Shown one piece after another: positions 35,901-46,158 of a stretch of 64,000 nucleotides of DNA. The stretch comes from Theristus sp. LFF4_11 (Eukaryota > Nematoda > Chromadorea > Monhysterida > Xyalidae). Made by a program: the position numbers and the translations under genes. Where the stretch lies: positions 44,490 to 108,489 of the forward strand of contig JASANC010005424.1 in the NCBI GenBank assembly GCA_030248135.1, in the 5' to 3' direction. Positions within the stretch are counted from its first letter, which is position 1. Each line of letters begins with the position of its first letter. Under the pieces are notes generated by a model. The model did no database searches. It saw only the letters and a program-made list of their open reading frames with translations, and had not been told where the DNA came from.

Positions 35901-38900
35901 CGTCTGGGTGTGCCGTGTGCACGTGGTGTGTCTGTGCGCGTGCAACAGTACTGTGTCATAAAACAGTGCACTTCTTCTCAGACTACAAAACGTGTTCATT
36001 TTACACATTACATTTCCGTGGTGCCACAATTTCTGATGTGTCCGACAGCTTATGTGCTGATTTTACAGCTGCACGACAGTAAAAGTGTTCCGATGATGCC
36101 GTCGGCTGAGGCGGACTTGAACGAGCCTGCAGATTCAGAGCCGCTGATCGACTACCACCCCGCGTTGAACAAACTCGGAGCGCTCGAGGCTGAGAAGCAT
36201 TTCAGCGAGGATGGTGAGCTGCATAACAGCAAGCAAGCAGTCGCTCTGCGCGTTTCTTGCAGGCGGCATTTCATTCAAAATTCCCTCTCATACGCTGCCG
36301 CGCGACGCAGCCCTGCTGTTTCGTTTCTCATGTTCCACTAAACGGAAGGACACAATGATTTATTCAAAACCGCCTGTTGTTACTAAACCTGGTTCTGTTC
36401 GGTTGTGTTTTTGTTACTTTGAGCTTTCGCATTTCCATTGCCTGTGTCCTCTTCTCTGATTGATCATTGTTTTTCATTCACTGCTTCATTTTCAAAAGCT
36501 GTTTCGTCTTTCACCAGCTTATCGAGCGCTTTATGTTTACAGAGTTTGTGTTGTGTATCGAAGAAAGGTCTGAAAGTAAGTTTCGATCAGTCTTTTTTGC
36601 GTTGCATACTAACATGTTTGCATCTGCCTCTGCTCTTTGAACAACAACACTAACCGCCAGGTTGTCACTTCAGTTCTGGCTGTTTTTTGTGATTTGAGCA
36701 GGATGAGTTGCAGAGAAAGGGACGCTCAAAAAACGCTGCTGCTCTCGTTCTCTGCGTGGCAGTTCTTTTTTCGATGACTTTCGTTTTTTAACACGCCCTG
36801 CTGCAGTGCCAAAAGTTGTGCGGTGTTTTCATGGTTTTGCTGTCGTGTCAGCGTGTTACGCACACTCTGCGAGAACGTTCATTTAGGTTTCGACGTGACC
36901 ACAATCGACTCGGACAGCGAGCTCGAGGCAGCCGGCGACGATGAGGAGGCGGAGTTGTTGAATGAGGTGGACAGTGCTGTGCAGGAGACGCCATATGAAC
37001 AGAGTGCACCGGAAGTGTTCGGAAGTGTACGTTCGCTAGCCAGTAGTAGCTTTTGTTTGCGTTCTGCGACTCTATGTATGCACAGGTTTCATGCACGACG
37101 CGGCAATTCAAAAGATGGTGAAGTGACCGAAGTACCCTGGCACTGGGTAACTTGGCCACTTTGCATTGGCGCATGCATAGGGTTGGCATGGTAAAAATAC
37201 CGGTTTTTTTACCGGTAAAAAAACACGTATTTTTACGCGTTTTTTTACCAGGGCAAAAATTGGTGCCTTGAAAAAAACGGGAAAAAGACCGTTTCTGTAT
37301 TTTTCCGGTTTTTTTCGTATTTTTCCGGTTTTTTTCAATTTCGGCGAGTTTTTATATCATTTTTGATGAGAAAATGAGAAAATCTGTGACCAAGAAAAAT
37401 ATGATGACGAAATTGACACTGATGTTTTGAAAGAACTGTTAAGCGAGGTGCAAGAATCGGCTGGAGCTGCCGAGCTGAGCTGAAAATTTTAAAAATTCGA
37501 AATGTCGCTCAAAATTATCTTTCTGACACAATTACTGGCTTGTTTTCTTTTTGATCTGAACTGACTCTAAATTCGGTTTAATTGCGTTATTGTAGCAAAT
37601 TGTGTTCGTCTATTGTGACCAAAGACTGTCCGGTGAAAACGCTGTGGTTTTTTCCTGTGTAATTGGTGGAATATAAACGATTGAGCAAAAGGTAATGTTC
37701 GATTTATTGCTGACCTTTTGGGTTTTCAAGCCCAAACATAATTTATTTTCTTTGTTGGTGCACGATATTTTGAACAAAGCATTCTGATAGTTGTTTTCAC
37801 AAAACCTGGTTCAAGTTTAAAGTTGGCTGCGACAAATATGCGGGTTTTTACAAGTTTTTGGCTTTCGTTTTTTTCCGGTAAAATTACCGTAATTTTACCG
37901 GTAAAAATACAGGTTTTTTTACCACGATTTGAAAAAAACGGTATTTTGCCAACCCTACGCATGCATGATACTAATTTCCCGTCGATGACTGCAAGCGCAT
38001 TCAGTCGCAGAACCAAAAAAAGTATAGACAATATTGAAAACAAACGTGTGCAACGGTGGGATGTGGTGAGAGGTGGGCTACGGCCATGTGGATGCATTAC
38101 GGGCATTCGCGGCAACGTTGGAATTGACAAAGAAATGAACAAGAAACCAGGAACACGGTGTATTTTTCAGCTTAGGGTTGGCATAGGGAATAAAATCCTT
38201 TTTTTAATATAAAAAATTGGTTTCTACCATCCTTAATTCCAGTTTGGTGATTCCGAACAAACGGAGGAAGTGGCGGACGAAAACAAGAATCTCATGTGGA
38301 CACTAATGAAACAGGTTTGTGTGACTTTTGTGCAGAGTATTTGTCACCCTCGTGGCCTGGTGGTAGCGCGTTATACCGTATTACCTCTATTAAACCCCCC
38401 CCAAAATTAAACCCCCCCCCCCAAAAATAAACCCCCACCCCCTCGACAAGTTTCCAAATAATCCCCCCCCAAAAATAAACCCCCATGGGGGTTTATTAGA
38501 AACCTGTTTGAAACACATACCTAGCGAATTCAGTGGCTGAATGCAGTGACATTGGTGAAATTGTGCTACCAAAGGCCCCAAAGGGATGAGTTGGCGGTAA
38601 TTTCATTACAAAAGGCTGTTACCAAAGGAAATCTCTGTGAAAAGTAGAAGTTTCTGCGACTTCCTTCCTGCCATGGAAGGTATTTTTGCCATTTTGCCCA
38701 CCCCTAAAATGGTTTCCAAATAAACCCCCCCCCCAAAAATAATCCCCCCCCAAAAAATAAACCCCCACCCCCAGAAGTCGCTGAAGAAATAAACCCCCAT
38801 GGGGGTTTAATAGAGGTAATACGGTACTACTTACTGTCTGTAGCGTTCAGGGGATCGACACCCGCGAGGGGTGAATAGGCACTTCATGAAAGACAAAATT

Positions 38901-41900
38901 CTCTGCTGGGCACCCTACTCGACGGTGTTCTGTACGCTTTTCTGGGTTAGCCCTGTCCCTGGCTAAGAAGACGCCTGGAATGCCCAACAAGAACAACATG
39001 TTCTTTCAGTTTCATAGCAAATGCGGTTTCAGGTTCGCCCGGGCATGGATCTGTCGAAAGTCGTCCTGCCAACGTTCATCTTGGAGCCGCGTTCATTCCT
39101 CGAGAAACTCGCCGATTACAACTATCACGTCGATCTGCTCGCAAAGTTTGTCAACATTCTGGTGGGCTTATTTTCAAAAAAGCCAAATTTTCTTCGCGCT
39201 CTATCCCAGGGAAACACAAAATGAATTACCAAAACACTGACGAGAGTGGCAACAGCTGAATTTCGTTACTTCAAACTTTTCCGTCTTATTTTTCATGTCC
39301 GTGCTTTTTCCAGAGCGGCCGCCAGCGAGAATCCGTACGACCGAATGAAGACCGTCGTTCAGTTCTATTTGTCAGGGTTCTACAAAAAGCCGAAAGGTCT
39401 CAAGAAGCCGTATAATCCCATACTGGGCGAGCGCTTCCGCTGCTGCTGGCAGCATCCCGATGGTTCGCGAACGTTTTACGTCGCTGAACAGGTGAGAGCA
39501 GTTTGGTTGGGTGGGGCCAAGCGAAACATCGGTCAGCTGCGGACCCACACGACGGCGTCCTGCGGCCTCCGCAAAACCGTGCAAAATGGCTGGCGGCACA
39601 TTGTTGCTGAGCAGCGGTTTTGCTTGCTTGTACTGACACAATTGTTTTTGCTCAATTCACTCTCATGAATCGGCAATAAGTAAATACTTGAAGCGGTCAT
39701 TGAGAAATAATCATGCATTTGCTTGCGGTAACCTGCACCGGATGGCTGTGCAAGGCACGTGCACGTGGCTGCCTTACAGCGTCCGTTCGTAGCGAGCAGA
39801 TCGGCTGCACGTTGCAGGTGTCGCACCACCCGCCGATCAGCGCCTTCTACGCGTCCAACCGACACGGCGGCTACAACGTGGCCGGCACAATCTTTGCCAA
39901 GTCCAAGTTCTACGGTAATTCGCTGTCAGCGATTTTGAACGGTCAGGTGCGTGTGATGCTGCTGGAGCGAGGCGAGGAATACGTGATCACGCTGCCCTAC
40001 GCACACTGCAAGGGACTCATACTCGGCACACTCACGATGGAACTCGCCGGCGCTGTTAGTGTTTGCTGCTTTCTAACTCTAAACTGTGGGCAATCAGCTG
40101 ATTGCTTGGTGGTCACGTGATACATGCGTTCTGTGCAGGACAGACTCCGCCTCCACAGCAATGCCCGTAGAGAAAGCATTCATCACGTGACCACCGACCA
40201 ATCAGCTGACTGCCTATAATTCAGCTGAATATTGAGGATCGATTCCCGTGAGCCAACAGATTTGCTATTGGTGCGTGACTGGTGATTTACTACAGGAGCG
40301 AATTCCAAAGTCAAATTGCAAACTCTGCTTTGTATTTTACAAGTGGCCATGCCTGTCGGTTGTTGTACGATACAACGTTGGGTACATCAATTATTATGTT
40401 ACAGTGAGTGCGTGTTTTTGCAGGTGAGCGTGACTTGCGCGAAAACCTCGTACAGCACTGAGATCGAGTTCAAGTTGAAGCCGTTCTTTGGTGGGTCGCA
40501 CATCATGAACTCAATTGAGGGCAAGATCAGGCTCGGACGAGAGACGCTCGGTTGTATCAGTGGCTACTGGGACGGCACCATCAATTACACCGACAAACAG
40601 ACCAACGTTGGTGGCGTCCTACATCGAGACTGCAACTTCAACGCAAGTTCTTGTGTTGCGGTCGAACGTGAGCATGCATGTTTTAGGAGACCGAACTATT
40701 TTGGCAGCCGACAAGCGAGGTCATCGGTCAACGACTGAAACGATTCGAGGTTCCCATTGAAGAGCAGGACGAATTCGAATCTCAGCGGTAGCACTCAGTT
40801 TTTGTTTGAAACTAGCTCAAAACTGCTAAACAATTCACTTATGTGTGCGTCGATGCAGGCTATGGCGTAAGGTGACGGCGGCAATTGAGGCTAATGATCA
40901 GGTGGCTGCGACCGAAGAGAAATTTGTGTTGGAGGAGGCACAGCGCAGGGTGCACAGGGAATACAAGGTGCTGGCTGTGTGATTGTTTGTTTCATAATGT
41001 CAGCTCAATATAGCCGTAGCACAAGCTGACAATGTTTGCGTTTGCGCTGCAATTGCATGATTGCAAGTCGATTCATACAATCACTTCCATCCATCCGGGT
41101 GCAACCATCCAGTTAGTTTCTTCTGATATGCTTGTTTTCATAAAAACGCAAGTGCGACAAAAGTTTGATTTTAACCATTGAGCAATGTGCGCAGGAACGC
41201 AACGAAGTGCACGAGCCGAACAGTTTTGCATTTCTTCCCGCCACTGGCGACTACGTTTACAAACATGCAGAGTGCGTGTGCTCGCATAACGAGTTTTGTT
41301 TTCTTACTATTCTTAGTAGTCTCTTCACTGCAGCGACAGCGAGTATTAGATTACACGCCGCTATGACTATTTATTACATTGCTTATTGCGTGCTCGCTGG
41401 TTCAGTTAAAATGAGCGCAATTGAACAGTTTGACAAACGCTGCTGACCTATGTTGAAAACACAATTCAACATATTTTATCGCAGCATGTTTTTCAAATCT
41501 TGTCCGTGTGTGTGTTTTTCGAGCATAAATTAGCTTGCAAATTCACAGTTATCGACCATGGGACAACAAAAACGACGTGCGTCAGTATGAGCAGCAGTTT
41601 GAAATTCGAACCATAGTGCGACATCGGACACCATTGGTATGGCCCTGCCGTTGTTGTTTGTGCTTTTAATAGCATTTTGTGAGTGTGGTTCGCTCTGTTC
41701 GTCTGTTAAACTCAGTTCAAAATCGTTAACTTGGGACCCAAAACACAAAATCAGTGCAGTATTTGTGTGTCGTCGTGAAAAACCGATATGATCTTGCAAT
41801 ACTAATAAACCGTTAACCCACGACGTCGGCTGCAGAGCCTGTTTTTTGGAAAGATTTTCTGATTGTATTTATGGTTTATTTATAGCGTTTTTCCTTGACC

Positions 41901-43338
41901 AGACTGTTTTGCCGATTGGTCACATTTGAACATTCTCTGCAGTCACCCGCTCCCGCTGTCTCACATCAGTCACGTACAGGGTGGCACATAAGTAGTGTAG
42001 CATCTTTTGGGGCTGTGTAACAAGCCCGAAGCCAAAAAAGCCAATAATCCTAGTGTGGACAGCAGCGATGAGCTAATAGTTTTTTTGTGTGGTATGACTG
42101 AATTCAACTTGAGTCGTTGCGCTCGATATGCTTTCAAGTTGAAATCACGGACACGTTGGAGTATCGCTGCACCGTTCGTCGGCTGATTGCGAGCTTCACG
42201 GACGCGCCGCGTGGATTGTTAGGGCTGCGTGCTATTGCATTGCAGCTGCCACCTGCTCCGATTTCGAAACAGTTTTTTCACCACAAGACACCTAGTTGGA
42301 GGCAAATCAGCAACAGAAGCCGTCACTTCGAAACGATCCACGATGTCCGACCCTCGTTGCCGGCGGAATGACCAACCAAAGTGTTCTTCATAGCGGCGAG
42401 TGGTTTCTTTCGCATTTTTGTTTCATAAAAGTGTTTTACAAGAAAAACACGGTTTTCAATCAGACGACTGTGTTAAATTCAGTCACACCACATAAAAAAC
42501 TCAGCTCATCGCTGCTGTGCACAAGAAACAAAGGATGCATGCAACGTGATGTTTCACGTGAGGCTGCCAGGCCAATACCAGGATTTTTGGGATTTTTTAT
42601 TTTCTTTGCTTCGGCCTTGTTACACAAGCCCGGATTGTGCTGAAATTGCTCAGACTTCGTGCGCACAGCAATGCCTGCACAGCAAGCGTGCATCAACCAA
42701 TCAGCGGACTGCCTATAATTTAGAGTTTGGCTGTGTGTATTGAACGTGTGAATTGCATTCTCGATTGTGTGTCAGGTGCGTTCGACGTCTGTGCAAAGTG
42801 TTGCGATGGAGACGGCCGCTGCCACCGGACTCAGCACGCATCTGCCTGTGCTCGATGAAGACTCGGGCGATGACAGACTGATCGCAGTGCCAGTGCTCCG
42901 GCCGAGACCAGGTGGCATGGTTGCATTGCTGCACTGTGTGCTGATCGGCTGATTGGGGCTTAGGTTGCACAGAAGCGAATCAGCTGACTCTGTGCACGGC
43001 GGTGTGCAACTGACAACTGAACACGTAGCAATGTGCATTTCTGCGCAGGAGTGCGCTTTCACTCTCCGAAGCGTTCGCAGCAGAGCTCTCCAAAGCAGCA
43101 GGCGGCGTCGTCGTCAGCAGTGGCCAGCTCAATGGCCAACGAGAACACGATGAACAAGCTGGCCGAAGCGGTCGACAAGAACCAACGCACGTTGCTACAG
43201 GTGCAGTACCGACTGGACAAGCTGATCAGCAGCGTGCACGAGCAGTCGCTCAGCTTCAGCGTGCGCACGTTCGTCCTGCTGGCGCTGTTGTTTGCGGTGC
43301 AGGCGATACTGGTCAGCTGGATCGCAAAGAGACTTTAG
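32986..43338 (+). CDS. OSBPL8: Oxysterol-binding protein-related protein, ORP8/ORP5 type
   Basis: I assembled 18 exons with consistent phases: 32986-33051, 33258-33449, 33587-33709, 35137-35292, 35707-35790 (tentative), 36069-36213, 36887-37026, 38243-38314, 39033-39145, 39314-39491, 39818-40054, 40424-40606, 40687-40787, 40859-40967, 41195-41271, 41549-41636, 42776-42911, 43049-43338 (about 829 aa; human ORP8 is 889). Residues about 45-175 form the PH domain, with D-W-L-K-I-R-G-T-L and C-W-M-D-A-L-E-L. After an acidic linker comes the ORD lipid-transfer domain, starting [10 protein letters not shown] and containing the family signature E-Q-V-S-H-H-P-P (422-429). The last 22 residues are one hydrophobic helix, so the protein is tail-anchored in the ER as ORP5/8 are. 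The known role of that subgroup is phosphatidylserine/PI4P exchange at ER-plasma membrane contacts. Several donors are GTTGGT. Introns 3, 7, 8, 11 and 16 contain mobile elements. The start ATG is the first in frame, but an upstream exon cannot be excluded. Confidence 0.92.
33766..35034. mobile_element. Foldback-like element with tandem-repeat TIRs (1269 bp), ORP8 intron 3
   Basis: The element runs from GGCTCAATCCTATTTTA to the exact inverse ending GGATTGAGCC, flanked by a perfect 8-bp duplication CGGTATTC (33758-65, 35035-42). Each arm is about 450 bp and consists mostly of 19-bp tandem units, first of the type GGTATCATTGAATTTTTTC and then GTATCATTGTTATTTTATT. The arms surround a unique centre (about 34220-34560). 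The centre contains a second hairpin around AGGCTTGTGAAGGCTTAGG / TTTCCTAAGGCTTTGCAAGC. Apparent reading frames in the arms are repeats, not genes. Confidence 0.88.
37178..37957. mobile_element. hAT-like MITE (TAGGGTTGGCAT ends, 780 bp), ORP8 intron 7
   Basis: The ends are TAGGGTTGGCAT... and ...TGCCAACCCTA. The 8-bp duplication CGCATGCA (37170-77, 37958-65) is exact. Subterminal sequence is rich in ACCGGTAAAA words in both orientations. An end fragment of the same type occurs at about 38175. There is no coding capacity. Confidence 0.88.
38376..38824. mobile_element. C-rich TIR element (449 bp), ORP8 intron 8
   Basis: Perfect inverted ends CCGTATTACCTCTATTAAAC lie next to runs of C and CCCCCATGGGGG palindromes. 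TA occurs on both sides (38374-75, 38825-26), which fits a TA target duplication. The middle is unique and non-coding. Confidence 0.75.
40073..40225. mobile_element. Hairpin MITE in ORP8 intron 11, relative of 1476-1632
   Basis: Inverted arms of about 33 bp (GGCAATCAGCTGATTGC.. and its inverse, each including GGTGGTCACGTGAT) surround CTCCGCCTCCACAGCAAT, which is shared with the copy at 1476-1632. The right half of a third copy lies at 42664-42731 in intron 16. Confidence 0.65.
41977..42520. mobile_element. Damaged Tc1/mariner-type element, ORP8 intron 16
   Basis: The left end CAGGGTGGCACATAAGTAGT follows TA and resembles the 13684-14490 family. Inner inverted arms CAGCAGCGATGAGCT.. (about 42060-42108) and their inverse (about 42462-42512) surround a GC-richer core that looks like decayed coding sequence. 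No matching right terminus was found. Confidence 0.6.
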
Positions 43339-45390
43339 TTGGCAGTGGCTGTTTTGCGCAGTGCGCAGTGCTCAGTGCGGCACTGATCGTACGCATTACG
43401 ATTCAACTGCAGCAAACTAATGTTGATCTGCGCTTTTTGTTTCGCGTGGAAGTCTCTCATTGCAATAGACTCTGTGTGAGGTACTTTGGTGTGCTCACAA
43501 CGAAATCGCTTTTCAGTTGTTTGTCCTGTGGATAGATTTTAACGGCATATTTCTATAAATCGGAGCTGCCGAACAGCTCCATTCTAATTTGTTCGGTTCA
43601 CCGGCAGCCGTATAATGTGGTTTTGAGTGTTTTTCTGTTCTGCACCATGCTTTTCTGTGCGAAGCCGGTCGACGCTGTAGCTGTTTGACTCTGTTGTGCT
43701 GTGCTGTTTGTATTTCTTTCTCAGTTTGCTCTAGTTTTCTGAAGGCGTCTGTTTTCAGAATTTCTTTTTTGTTATTTGGTCCGTTTTTCAGCTGATTTAC
43801 AATTATTCATTCTATTTTTTCTGCATGCTTGTCGAAGATTGGGACTAACGGGCAAACTCTTTGTTACCTTGATTTTTTATGCCGTTTTGATATTGCATAG
43901 CTTTGTTAGTTTTCGAGTTTGAGGTGTTTTCTTTTTTCTGCAAAATACCCAAGAAAACAATTGTGCAGCTTCATACATCATTACATTGTCATAATTTTGA
44001 TGTTTTTGTGTGAGTTTGTTGTAGGGTTAGAAAAAAGTGAAAATCCCGGTTTTTTTAAATTAAAAAAATATTTTTTATTATTTTTTTTTAAATGCCGAAA
44101 AAAATCTGAAGGTCGACAAAAATAGGCCATTCGAAGTTCGAACCGCGCTAACGCGCTGAGTTTGAATTTTGCATTTTCAGAGCTAATTTTCAGGTTATTT
44201 TAACCTTAAAAATTGTAAAAACTATGAAATATTACCCCTCTAACATACTTTTTGCAGCATGCGGATACAATGTTTTTCGTTTCAAATGACTTTTTCTGTG
44301 TTCCATAGTAGTTTTCTGAATACTTCAGAAAGAAAATGCACTGGTTCACGTTGTTGTTGATGGACAACTTCCTCGAGGCGACAAATCGGCAACAGCCAAG
44401 AATTGGCAAGCAGTTTTCTTCACCTTAGAAACGTAATTTTTTGTGTTTTATTACTATGTGGTCCATTAACGAGCTCATGAAACAAATTGCAGAAGCTTGT
44501 ATTCCAGTATCTGAACTTTGCTCGTCGATCTTTGACCTAAAAGTAAAAATTGTCAAAAAATCGCCAAAAACTAAGACCAGACGAAATTTAGGCCAAAAAT
44601 CCTCGAAGGTACTTTTTCTGTGGAAAGTGTCTTAAACGCATTTTCAGAAGAAAGTACAGTTTTGATGGGTAATTTTTTTTAAATAAAAAATTAATTTAAA
44701 AACTCTAGGTTGAAAAAATTTCGAATTTTAGTATTGTTGCGCGAACTTTGTTGGTTCAGTCCGATATTCTCAATGTTTGAAATTGCTGATACATGATAGT
44801 TACATTTCTAATTTGTCAAAGTTAGCTGATCAAGACATTCCATAGTGACAACTGACCATAGTAAATTTGGTTCTAACTTGTTTTTAGTGTCCACTTATAC
44901 ATTTTTATGTTTTTTTTTGTCTTTTTGTGACTGTTGTTGTGCCATTGCAACTTGTGTCGTTGAAATTCTGTAGTTTTTATTGTCTTGCCAACATTTCCAT
45001 TGTTCCTTGCACAATTGTGCGGTGTTCTTCAATTTGTTGTGGTTTCTCACCTGTGGTTTGCAGAATTTTTCACAACTTTTCTCACCTTTCTGCCGAAGAA
45101 TTTTTGTGTTTTAAAATGGTGTTTTAGTCCTGTCAAGAAAACATCATTCGGACGCATTTGTTTGCACTACCAAATTCATACCCATCAGCCCAATTTCCAG
45201 TTCTAGATTTCGTTTTGTCGTTACGCAGTGAAAAACGTGATTGTACTTTGGAAATGTATAGAGAATTCTGAATTGTTATCAATGTTATCACTTTTGATAA
45301 AACTGTGTGATCTGTCAGAAATTGCGCAGAAACTTTGTATTGTAATTCAGAAAAAACGAGCACCCGCGTTTTTCGTGTTGTAAAATGTTC
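43339..45390. other. 3' flank of ORP8, no gene seen
   Basis: AT-rich DNA between the ORP8 stop and the tRNA. A fragment with a TAGGGTTAGAAAAAAGTG hAT-type end starts near 44026, without a recognisable partner end. No exon chain found. Confidence 0.45.
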
Positions 45391-45483
45391 TGCTCCTGGC
45401 CAGGCTCGAACTGGCGACCTTCGCATATCTTAACGCATTCTTGCTTATAAGTACGACGCGCTAACCGACTACGCCACAGGAGC
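45391..45483 (-). tRNA. tRNA-Ile(UAU) with a 19-nt intron
   Basis: On the minus strand a full cloverleaf folds. The acceptor stem GCTCCTG pairs with CAGGAGC, with discriminator A. The D stem is GCGT/GCGC. The anticodon stem TCGTA pairs with TGCGA around loop C-T-TAT-A-A. The T stem is GCCAG/CTGGC with loop TTCGAGC. The anticodon is UAU (Ile). A 19-nt intron (45427-45445) sits one base after the anticodon, the canonical tRNA intron site. Mature length is 74 nt before CCA addition. Confidence 0.95.
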
Positions 45484-45727
45484 AACTGGCTGGCAGTGCC
45501 CAAATAGCATACACGTTTCGCTGTGCCGTGTTATTGCGCGAAACCGAGAGTGAAAGCGTGTGTGTGTGTTGGTGTGCGGTAAATACTGGCGCACGAAAAC
45601 AATGTGTGCAATGAAAACACGTTCACAAGGTCAGACAGGTTTCACATGTTTCATTTTGATTTTGTGGCATCTTGAGTTTGCGCAGCATAATGACGTGCAA
45701 TCAGCGTTATGCATCATTTCACAATAA

Positions 45728-45811
45728 GATGGGCATTTCACCGATGGGCATTTCGCTGATGGGCATTCCACCGATAGAGCCTTTCACCGACAGGGCATTT
45801 CACCGATCAAG
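45728..45811. repeat. Tandem repeat, 15-16 bp unit, about 6 copies
   Basis: Unit GATGGGCATTTCACC is repeated with drift (GATGGGCATTTCGCT, GATAGAGCCTTTCACC, GACAGGGCATTTCACC). No coding role seen. The flanks to 46158 hold no gene. Confidence 0.75.
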
Positions 45812-46158
45812 GAGTCTTATATGAAGGATGTCTAAGTTTCCTGAACCACTGTCAAAAATTTCATTGAATATGGCTCAACCCAACTTAGGAATAACGCGTC
45901 AAACACCTACCCTTTACTTCTGAAACACCCTGTGGAGTTAAGGGGCATTCATGAAGTGACCGTTTGATGAAGTCATGAAATGTTTTAACACAGCTACGCG
46001 TCACTAATTACTGCTTCATGAATGCCGCTTTAGACTGTATGTGCGTCCAGCCACATTTGCAACAGATTTGTTTAATTTTTTATTTATTGCAATTTATTGC
46101 TTCACATGTTCTCAAAATAGATAAATTGTTGTTCATTGAAAGGTTGCCCCATCACATT

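Noticed and set aside
42117..42371. Extra ORP8 exon in intron 16
   Set aside because: The GC-rich frame lies between inverted arms of a mariner-type element, and joining it would break the phase between exons 16 and 17.
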